From assembly GCF_937996225.1 (NCBI RefSeq), contig NZ_CALKTC010000067.1, positions 1-33,519 on the forward strand: a stretch of 33,519 nucleotides of DNA. The letters are read 5' to 3'. A model generated the notes under the pieces. It saw only the letters and a program-made list of their open reading frames with translations. It did not search any database and was not told the DNA's origin. The stretch comes from an uncultured Campylobacter sp. (lineage in GTDB: Bacteria; Campylobacterota; Campylobacteria; Campylobacterales; Campylobacteraceae). Positions 25,234 to 31,557 of this stretch are shown here, piece after piece; within the stretch, counting starts at the first letter, position 1, and each line of letters opens with the position of its first letter. Position numbers and translations under genes: made by a program.

Positions 25234-26504
25234 TATTTCAGTGCCTCACTAAGATCGGAAATCAAATCGTTCGCGTCCTCTATACCCACGCTTAGGCGGA
25301 TTAAGCTCGCAGGCACGCCAGCGCGGTTTAGCTGCTCCTCGTTTAGCTGCGAATGCGTCGTGCTCGCAGGATGAGTGATGATCGACTTCGTATCGCCGAT
25401 ATTTGCTACGACTGAGAAAATTTTAACCTGACTAACCGCCTTTAGCGCTGTTTCTTCGCTATCTACGATGAAGCTCATCAGACTGCTTGCATAGCCGTTT
25501 TTAAATTTAGCTTTGATTGCGGCATTAAACGGCGAGCTTGCAAGCCCCGGATAATTGACCTGCTTTACCTTCGGATGATTTTGCAAAAATTCTGCTATCT
25601 TTAGCGCGTTTTGCGAGTGTTTTTGCATGCGAAGCGGCAGTGTTTCAAGCCCCTGGATGAGCTGAAACGCGTTAAACGGCGATAGCGTCGCACCAATATC
25701 GCGAAGCAGGGACAAGCGAATCCTAAGCGTATAAATGTCGAAATTATCTACTAAATCTGCATAAACTAAGCCGTGGTAGCTCTCATCAGGTTCGTTGAAA
25801 TGTGCGTAACGCGGATTGCCTTTGAGTTTGGAATTTAATCCTTTGCCCGAAACGATTGCACCAGCGATACTAAGCCCCTGTCCACTTATATATTTGCTAG
25901 CGCTGTGGATTACAACATCGGCGCCGTCATCAAGCGGATTGTAAAGCGCAGGGCTTGGGATCGTGTTATCCGCAATCGTTACTACGCCGTGCTTATTTGC
26001 GATTGTAGCGATTTTAGCGGTATTTGCAACTGAAATTTGAGGATTTGAAAGCGTCTCGAAAAAGATCGCTCTAGTCTTATCATCGATTAAACCTTCCAAA
26101 TTATCCGCAGTTTCGGAGTCAAAAATTCTAGCCTCGATGCCGAAACGCTTGATCGTGTGCGCCAAAAGCGTGGTCGCGCCACCGTAAATTTTCTCGGCGA
26201 TGATGATATTTTCGCCCGCTGCGGCTAAATTTGCCACCGCAAAAAATATCGCCGCCTGCCCACTAGAGACCGCGATTGCAGCTTTGCCGTTTTCCAGCGC
26301 CGCAAGTCGCGCCTCAAAAACATCAGTAGTAGGATTTGTCAAACGCCCATAAATCGGTCCTAGATCACGCAGCGCGAAGCGATCAGCGGCCTTTTTGCTA
26401 GAACCGAAGTTAAACGCGGTGCTTTGATAAATGGGAACTGCCATCGTGCCATAGCCGGCGACGGAGTCGTAACCAAAATGAGTTGCGAGGGTTTCTTTTT
26501 GCAT
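25233..26504 (-). CDS. metY: O-acetylhomoserine sulfhydrylase (aminocarboxypropyltransferase)
   Basis: 423 residues, normal length for MetY. YGRLTNPTTDVFEARLAALE, SSGQAAIFFAVANLA, ADNTIPSPALYNPLDDGADVVIHSASKYISGQG with PLP-Lys204, and the C-terminal THSQLNEEQLNRAGVPASLIRLSVGIE. It forms homocysteine from O-acetylhomoserine and sulfide by direct sulfhydrylation, in the cytoplasm. The first gene of the sulfur operon; AAAGGA is 5 bases before the ATG. Confidence 0.94.
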   Translation of the reverse strand: MQKETLATHFGYDSVAGYGTMAVPIYQSTAFNFGSSKKAADRFALRDLGPIYGRLTNPTTDVFEARLAALENGKAAIAVSSGQAAIFFAVANLAAAGENIIIAEKIYGGATTLLAHTIKRFGIEARIFDSETADNLEGLIDDKTRAIFFETLSNPQISVANTAKIATIANKHGVVTIADNTIPSPALYNPLDDGADVVIHSASKYISGQGLSIAGAIVSGKGLNSKLKGNPRYAHFNEPDESYHGLVYADLVDNFDIYTLRIRLSLLRDIGATLSPFNAFQLIQGLETLPLRMQKHSQNALKIAEFLQNHPKVKQVNYPGLASSPFNAAIKAKFKNGYASSLMSFIVDSEETALKAVSQVKIFSVVANIGDTKSIITHPASTTHSQLNEEQLNRAGVPASLIRLSVGIEDANDLISDLSEALK

Positions 26505-26531
26505 TTTTGTCCTTTGTAAAAAATTTGGCGA

Positions 26532-26560
26532 ATAATAGCGAAATTTTAAAATAAAGTCAA
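26532..26560 (-). promoter_or_regulatory. Sigma-70 promoter of the metY-rrf2-cysK operon
   Basis: Read on the minus strand: -35 TTGACT (26555-26560), 17-base spacer, -10 TATTAT (26532-26537), 27 bases before the metY ATG. This is the best consensus promoter in the window; a clear -35 is unusual in Campylobacter. The spacer and flanks are AT-rich and could hold the Rrf2 operator. Confidence 0.7.
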
Positions 26561-26646
26561 GTATTTTTATATGATTTTAAAATGCCTATAATACGGGATT
26601 TATAGAAAAAATATTATTAAAATATAGTTTTACAATATGCGTAATT

Positions 26647-26674
26647 TTGCCAAAATTTCGAATTTTGCTATAAT
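26647..26674 (+). promoter_or_regulatory. Extended -10 promoter of the 26699 gene
   Basis: TTGCCA at 26647-26652, 16-base spacer, then TATAAT at 26669-26674 inside TTTTGCTATAATGCGCGC. The gene starts 25 bases further on with AAGGA at 26688-26692. Another TATAAT (26587-26592) lies farther upstream. Confidence 0.62.
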
Positions 26675-26698
26675 GCGCGCTTTAATTAAGGAAAGATC

Positions 26699-27055
26699 AT
26701 GCAAATCAAAGAAAAAGATGAGCGCGTTAAATATATCCGCGCACTAGAACGCTTCGTAAAATCCGCCGTAGCGCTGCTAAAGCGCGAGGATTTCGACGCA
26801 GAGCTTTTTGCGAAGCGAATAGCTAAAAACTATGAAATTTTATCTAAAGCGGCCGCTACGAATCTCGATAGCCCATACACCAAGGCGCTTGAGAGCTTTG
26901 CTAAAAACGTCCTTGATGCTAGCGAGGCAGGACAGACCAGCGATGCTGCGTTTAGATCAGCGCTACAGCATGAAGCAAACGCTCTGCAAAAGCTCAAAAA
27001 TAATAAGAGTTACAAAAAAGACAAGCACAAAATCGATTTTTTAAAGGATTATTAG
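26699..27055 (+). CDS. Conserved-looking hypothetical helical protein
   Basis: 118 residues, almost wholly alpha-helical and charged, with no signal or membrane segment (RVKYIRALERFVKSAVALLK, then AKRIAKNYEILSKAA, SALQHEANALQKLKNNK, ending a Lys-rich KKDKHKIDFLKDY). It has a good promoter and ribosome site and its stop directly touches the ATG of the HAD gene, so the two form an operon. I do not recognise a family. Confidence 0.8.
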   Translation: MQIKEKDERVKYIRALERFVKSAVALLKREDFDAELFAKRIAKNYEILSKAAATNLDSPYTKALESFAKNVLDASEAGQTSDAAFRSALQHEANALQKLKNNKSYKKDKHKIDFLKDY

Positions 27056-27970
27056 ATGAAAACCGTGATTTTTGATATGGATGGCACGCTGCTTGATTCT
27101 TCGCGCGCGATCGAAATCAGCGTCAATAACACTCGCCGCGAGCTCTACGGACTAGCGCCGCTACAAAAGAATTTCATCGTCCGCACCATCAACGATCCAA
27201 GCAAAAACGCCTTTTTGGAATTTTACGGCAAAACCGAAGCAAGCGCCGAGGAGCTTGCGTTTTTCGAGAAGGAATTCGTAAGCAATTACCGCGATTTCGC
27301 CGTGCTTTACGAAGGTATCGAAGATCTTTTGCACTCGTGCAAAAAAGCAGGATTTTTTCTCGCAGTCGCTTCTAATGCGCCTTCCTATACCCTAAGCGCG
27401 ATCTTAGAAAAGACAGGGGTGCGCAGGCTATTTGATCTGGTCGTAGGCGCGAACGAGCAGATGCCATCAAAACCCAACCCTGCGATGCTGCTACACGTAA
27501 TTGCATGCTCGCCGCACAAAAACGCGATTTTTTTAGGCGATAGCAAAAAGGATGAGTTAGCCGCGATCCGTGGCGCAGAATTTTTACAAAATTTAGAATT
27601 TCAAGGCAGCAATGACGGCGAGAGCTTAAATGCCAGCCGTGACACTAGTAGAAAGAATTTCAGCGCTAGCAGCGGAAGCTTAAGCTCTTGCGGCAAAAAT
27701 CTTAACGCAGATGAAAAATTCCGCCCTAACGACACAGATGCTGACGGGGCGGCAACGCTAAGTTTTAAAGGTGCCAAAATTTCCGCAAAAGCAGAAGCGA
27801 CGGAAAGCGCACAAGCTGCAGCAGCGCGATATTTTCAGGCAAACTTGGCAGATCTAAGAGGCGCAAAACTTGAGTATTTGCAGGTATGCTGGGGGTTTGG
27901 CGAGCCTAGCGAACTAAGTCGCAATGCCCTAAGCATCACGCAAGCGCGCGAAATCATCGGCGGAATTTAA
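27056..27970 (+). CDS. HAD-family phosphatase (phosphoglycolate-phosphatase-like) with a large insert
   Basis: 304 residues; relatives are about 210-220. Motif I is FDMDGTLLDSS (Asp7, Asp9), motif II VASNAPS (Ser106), motif III Lys139 in PSKPNPAML, motif IV IFLGDSKKDELAA (Asp162, Asp166). The cap domain is residues about 15-85. After GDSKKDELAAIRGAEF comes a low-complexity stretch from about 177 to 250-270 (GSNDGESLNASRDTSRKNFS and on), then the normal ending LEYLQVCWGFGEPSEL. Catalytic parts are complete; substrate unknown. It is in an operon with the preceding helical protein. Confidence 0.88.
   Translation: MKTVIFDMDGTLLDSSRAIEISVNNTRRELYGLAPLQKNFIVRTINDPSKNAFLEFYGKTEASAEELAFFEKEFVSNYRDFAVLYEGIEDLLHSCKKAGFFLAVASNAPSYTLSAILEKTGVRRLFDLVVGANEQMPSKPNPAMLLHVIACSPHKNAIFLGDSKKDELAAIRGAEFLQNLEFQGSNDGESLNASRDTSRKNFSASSGSLSSCGKNLNADEKFRPNDTDADGAATLSFKGAKISAKAEATESAQAAAARYFQANLADLRGAKLEYLQVCWGFGEPSELSRNALSITQAREIIGGI
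27584..27865 (+). repeat. RAATTY-studded insert in the HAD phosphatase
   Basis: Codes for residues about 177-270, between motif IV and the last core strand. Six RAATTY sites, clustered at the 5' edge (GAATTT, AAATTT and GAATTT within 27 bp) and then more widely spaced. Ser/Asn/Ala/Lys-rich. Confidence 0.6.
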
Positions 27971-28309
27971 AGTAGCCTGGCTTTTGAGGCATAGCTAATT
28001 AAAAGTAGTATTGTAGCAGGGTAAAATCACGCTTAGGCTCTTAAAACGGAGCAAATTTCATCCTCGCGCGCAACGTAAGCGAAATTAAAATTTAAAAATA
28101 ATTCTTGCGCGAAAAATTCCGCTAGCACAAAAATAGGAATTTCATTTACGAGAGTAAATTTGAAATTTTAAAAGTAGCTCTTGTGGTGCGCGATTTTATC
28201 TGCGCGAAAAATGAAATTTTATCTATAAAAGGTGGCGAAATTTTAAAATTTAAAGACACCCTCTCGCGGCTTAATTTAAAATTTGCCTCGAAAACCAGAC
28301 TTAAAATTT

Positions 28310-28333
28310 AATGCTAAACGCGATTTTAGCATT
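28310..28333. repeat. Hairpin within the intergenic array
   Basis: AATGCTAAA and TTTAGCATT form a perfect 9-bp stem around a 6-base CGCGAT loop. There is no T-tract, and the preceding gene ends 340 bp upstream, so a terminator role is doubtful. Confidence 0.4.
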
Positions 28334-28735
28334 CTACTGTGTACATGAAATTTCAATCCTGTGCGAAATTCAAGAATTTTACCGCTTAAACAAAGCGGAA
28401 TTCTATCCGCTCAAGCGAAACCTGAAATTTCACTCGCACCAAAGAATTTTAAAATTTCCGCAAAATCAAGCCGCTTATCTGTAAATTTAAAATTCCGCCT
28501 ATCTGCAAAGCTTCGCGTTTAATCCGCCACGCTACCAAGATTAAATTTTTAAATTCCACTCGCTCTGCCTATCTCGCAAACAAGTAAAATTTTAAAATTT
28601 ATAGATTCAAAGCCCAAAATCCCGCGCTTAAGCTTAAAATTTATCACACGCAAGCGCAAAATCTGCGCAATTACTCATGTTTAAAAGCCCCCGATAGTTT
28701 GCCGCGCCCTAACCTAAATTAAATTTTACATTTGC

Positions 28736-28741
28736 TATAAT
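28736..28741 (+). promoter_or_regulatory. Extended -10 promoter of the DUF2018-hemA-proS operon
   Basis: TATAAT within TTTGCTATAATCGCG, 22 bases upstream of the ATG at 28764; AAGGAAGG at 28753-28760 is the ribosome site. The context resembles the -10 boxes at 16822 and 26669. Confidence 0.6.
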
Positions 28742-28763
28742 CGCGAAATTTTAAGGAAGGTAA

Positions 28764-29009
28764 ATGGATATTTTTGAAGGTAGCCCAAGAGAGAAATTTT
28801 TTGAAATTTTATCCGCTGCAAGCCCTACTTTGGTGCAAAACGAAATCGAAGAAGCTCTAATCCGCCTAATCGCCTGTGAGCGGCTCTGCGAAGCGCACGG
28901 CATTAGCGAGCGCGAGATCGAAAGCTTCATCGCGCAGCAGAATCTACAAGACGAGCTAAACGACAAATTTTTGCAGATGAGCGGAAATATCCTAAGCAAC
29001 AACGAATAA
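28764..29009 (+). CDS. DUF2018 family protein (HP0242-like)
   Basis: 81 residues, all helical. DIFEGSPREKFFEILSAAS at the start and FLQMSGNILSNNE at the end match the pattern I recall for Helicobacter HP0242, which forms an intertwined, knotted homodimer; the biological role is unknown. It has its own promoter and a strong AAGGAAGG. Its stop overlaps the polyprenyl synthase ATG by one base (TAATG). The association with the ispB-hemA-proS genes is also found in Helicobacter. Confidence 0.82.
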   Translation: MDIFEGSPREKFFEILSAASPTLVQNEIEEALIRLIACERLCEAHGISEREIESFIAQQNLQDELNDKFLQMSGNILSNNE

Positions 29010-30001
29010 TGCAAGATCAAATCGATTTAATTATGAAAAGCTTCATCGCAGACTGCGGATATGAGCCCGCTAGCGAGATGTTTGATAGGCTAAGCCCCGG
29101 CAAAAAACTGCGCTCCAAGCTGCTACTAAACATAGCGCAAAAAGATAAAAAATCGCTGCGTCTGTGCGCGATCATCGAGCTCATTCAAGCCGCAAGCCTG
29201 CTGCACGACGACGTCATCGACGAAAGCTCGGTGCGCCGCGGCAAGCCCTCGATAAACGCCACCTACGGCTCCAAAAACGCCGTGATGCTGGGCGACATAC
29301 TCTATTCCAAGGCATACTTCGAGCTTTCTAAATTTGAAAGCCGCATCGCCGCCGCGCTTTCGGGCGCCGTCACGAAGCTTGCCGTGGGCGAGCTGATGGA
29401 CGTGAGCTTAAGCAACGATTTCAACGACGATGCGAGCAAATATCTGCATATGATCTATCTAAAAACCTCCGCTCTCATAGAGGAAGTCGCGCGCTGCGGG
29501 GCGTTTTTGAAATTCGGCGGCGCGGAAAATCGCGGCGAAATTTCAGATATGAGCGGCGCAAAAAACGGTGGCGAAATTCCAAATGCCGCGAAAGATCGCG
29601 ATAAAATTTCAAGCGCAAGCGCAAAATTCGGCGAATACGGCAAAAACCTTGGGCTTGCCTTTCAGATCATCGACGATATTTTAGACGTCACGCAAAGCTC
29701 AGAAGCGCTCGGTAAGCCGAGCCTGAGCGATTTTGCGGAGGGCAAAACCACCCTGCCCTACATCTATTTATACGAAAATTTAGATAATGCGCAGCGGCAA
29801 AAGCTAAAATCGTTTTTTAAAAAGCAGTTGCGCGAGAGCGAAATTTCATGGATCAAAGCGAAGCTTAGCGAGCATGGCATTATCGAGCGCTGTATAAACG
29901 AAGCTCGTGCCTACGGGCAAAAGGCGCTCGAAGCCGTGGCGGAATTTAAAAACGACAAGCTGGAGCAAATCGTGCGAGATATGATAGATAGGGAGTTTTG
30001 A
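29009..30001 (+). CDS. Polyprenyl (octaprenyl-type) diphosphate synthase with a short insert
   Basis: 330 residues; usual about 297. The first Asp-rich motif is LLHDDVIDESSVRRGKPSIN (DDVID 67-71), the second FQIIDDILD (222-226); GKKLRSKL binds the allylic diphosphate and GKTTLPYIYLYE follows. Residues about 171-204 are a three-unit insert (GAENRGEISDMS, GAKNGGEIPNA, AKDRDKISSAS) between the KTSALIEE helix and the FGKNLGLAFQ helix. The enzyme extends FPP with IPP to the side chain of menaquinone or the undecaprenyl carrier in the cytoplasm. The TGA overlaps the hemA ATG (TGATG). Confidence 0.94.
   Translation: MQDQIDLIMKSFIADCGYEPASEMFDRLSPGKKLRSKLLLNIAQKDKKSLRLCAIIELIQAASLLHDDVIDESSVRRGKPSINATYGSKNAVMLGDILYSKAYFELSKFESRIAAALSGAVTKLAVGELMDVSLSNDFNDDASKYLHMIYLKTSALIEEVARCGAFLKFGGAENRGEISDMSGAKNGGEIPNAAKDRDKISSASAKFGEYGKNLGLAFQIIDDILDVTQSSEALGKPSLSDFAEGKTTLPYIYLYENLDNAQRQKLKSFFKKQLRESEISWIKAKLSEHGIIERCINEARAYGQKALEAVAEFKNDKLEQIVRDMIDREF
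29519..29620 (+). repeat. Three-unit tandem insert in the polyprenyl synthase
   Basis: Three imperfect 33-36 bp units, each with one RAATTY site (AAATTT, AAATTC, AAATTT), plus a fourth site at the right edge. Protein consensus A(E/K)(N/D)xx(E/K)I(S/P). It is the clearest sign that such inserts grow by tandem duplication. Confidence 0.7.
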
Positions 30002-31557
30002 TGGCGTATATGAGCGTGAGCTTCACCCACAAAAACACGGATATCACGGTTCGTGAGAAACTTTCGTTTTCAAACGACGTGCGCAAGAAAGAAATTTTAC
30101 GCCTTTTGGCTTCAAACTCCGCAATAGAGGAGTGTTTGGTGCTAAGCACCTGCAACCGCGTAGAAATTTTTACCGTCGTAAGCGACTTTAGCGAAGCGCA
30201 AAAGTTCGTGCTTTTGGCGCTTTCGCGCATTAGCGGCGTGAGCTACGACGAGCTAGCCGAGCGTGCCGATATTTACGAAGATTACGGCGCGATACACCAC
30301 CTTTTCGCCGTCGCAGCCTCTCTTGATAGCCTCGTAGTGGGCGAAACGCAGATCGTAGGCCAGCTCAAAGACGCCTATAAATTCGCGATGCAAAACGCTC
30401 GCGCCGGCGCGCAGATCGCAAGAGCGATAGATGAAGCGCTAAAGTGCGCGGCGCGCATCCGCAACCAAACCGAAATTTCAAAAAATCCGATCTCGGTCTC
30501 AAGCGTCGCCGTAGCGATGGCAAAAGACAGGCTGGGCTCCTTGCAGGGCGCGGACGCCGTGGTAGTGGGCGCGGGAGAGATGAGCGAGCTAGCGTGCAAA
30601 CACCTGCTCGCAAACGGCGCGAACGTTACGATTTTAAATCGAAATTTAGCCGGCGCGCAGAGGCTAGCCGCCTCGCTACTTGGCGAGAATTCCTTGGATG
30701 CGAAAGATTGCGCGGATGAAAATCCCGGCACAGGCAAGAATTCAGACGACTTGAATTCCAAAAATGTCGCGAATTTCGCAGGCGAAAATCCCGCGCAAAA
30801 ACAAAATTCCAAAGACGGCGTAAATTTTAATAAAGAGACTTTTACAGACAGCAATGAATCTCGCATAGCAGGCGAAAATCCCAAGGACGATAAAAATTCC
30901 ACCGCCTGCGCAAATTCCTCCGCGCAGGTACAATCCCGTATTAAAATCGATAGCCTTGATAATCTCAAAAAATATCTAAACGTAAATAGCCTATTTTTCA
31001 GCGCTACGGGTTCGCAAGAGCCGATCATTACCGATAGCTTGTTAGAACCCAAAAGCTTTAAGCGATATTTTTTCGATATAGCCGTGCCGCGCGACGTGGA
31101 GCTTAGTCAGAGTGAGGATATTGAAGTTTACAGCGTCGATGATCTTGAGGAGATCGTAAAGAAAAATTTGCTACTTCGCGAGGAGCAGGCGCAGATCGCT
31201 TACTCGATCGTGGCAAAATGCACGAATGAATTTTTCAAATGGCTCAAGGCGGCGGCATCCACGCCGATCATCAAGGCCTTGCGCCAAAGCGCGAAGCAAG
31301 TAGCCGAGCTGGAGCTAGCCAAAGCGCTTAAAAAGGGCTATCTAAAGCACAGCGATGCAGAGGAGGCGCGCAAACTGATCCATCAGGTTTTTAAAGCGTT
31401 TCTGCACGCTCCGACGGTAAATTTGAAAAACCTCGGCGAAGCGGACGATGCTGACGGCACAGTAAACGCGCTGGTCGAAATTTTTGAACTGCAAGAAAAC
31501 TACGAAAAATTTTTAAATCAAGAAAACGAGAAAAAGGACAAACAGAATGAAATTTAG
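30001..31557 (+). CDS. hemA: Glutamyl-tRNA reductase with a large loop insert
   Basis: 518 residues from the ATG at 30001, against about 430 for relatives; start chosen because MAYMSVSFTHKNTDI aligns with the usual N-terminus. Catalytic Cys51 is in LSTCNRVEIF; VGETQIVGQLKDAY, the NADPH-site VVVGAGEMSELACKHL and FFSATGSQEPI follow. Residues about 228-312 (GENSLDAKDCADENPGTG and on) form a low-complexity insert in the NADPH domain, between NRNLAGAQRLAASLL and IDSLDNLKKYL. It reduces glutamyl-tRNA to glutamate-1-semialdehyde, the first step of C5 haem synthesis. The C-terminal dimerisation helix is intact. It overlaps proS by 11 bases. Confidence 0.96.
   Translation: MAYMSVSFTHKNTDITVREKLSFSNDVRKKEILRLLASNSAIEECLVLSTCNRVEIFTVVSDFSEAQKFVLLALSRISGVSYDELAERADIYEDYGAIHHLFAVAASLDSLVVGETQIVGQLKDAYKFAMQNARAGAQIARAIDEALKCAARIRNQTEISKNPISVSSVAVAMAKDRLGSLQGADAVVVGAGEMSELACKHLLANGANVTILNRNLAGAQRLAASLLGENSLDAKDCADENPGTGKNSDDLNSKNVANFAGENPAQKQNSKDGVNFNKETFTDSNESRIAGENPKDDKNSTACANSSAQVQSRIKIDSLDNLKKYLNVNSLFFSATGSQEPIITDSLLEPKSFKRYFFDIAVPRDVELSQSEDIEVYSVDDLEEIVKKNLLLREEQAQIAYSIVAKCTNEFFKWLKAAASTPIIKALRQSAKQVAELELAKALKKGYLKHSDAEEARKLIHQVFKAFLHAPTVNLKNLGEADDADGTVNALVEIFELQENYEKFLNQENEKKDKQNEI
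30682..30936 (+). repeat. RAATTY-studded insert in HemA
   Basis: Codes for residues about 228-312. Eight RAATTY sites at 30687, 30738, 30753, 30771, 30804, 30822, 30894 and 30912 in 255 bp (one per 32 bp); the rest of the gene has roughly one per 115-120 bp. A second recurring element is GGCGAAAATCCC or similar, coding GENP (three copies). Confidence 0.75.

Larger units (their letters stand above)
27971..28763. other. Dense intergenic RAATTY array
   Basis: No gene over about 790 bp. I count about 27 RAATTY hexamers, one per 29 bp, separated by non-identical 15-40 bp spacers, many in the form GAAATTTTAAAATTT or AAGAATTTTAAAATTTCC. It is not a CRISPR array since spacers and repeats vary in length and the repeat core is only six bases. 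A hairpin with 9-bp arms lies at 28310-28333 (AATGCTAAA / TTTAGCATT). Confidence 0.7.

Noticed and set aside
27971..28763. CRISPR array
   Set aside because: Regularly recurring AAATTT motifs suggest an array, but the common part is only six bases, spacings vary, and no cas genes are near.
30682..30936. EcoRI-type restriction target clusters as selfish R-M marks
   Set aside because: GAATTC is only one of the four recurring hexamers; the common class is RAATTY, so a GAATTC-specific system does not explain the pattern.
30365..31052. Long minus-strand frame (225 residues) opposite hemA
   Set aside because: HemA is unambiguous; the antisense frame is a by-product of codon bias.
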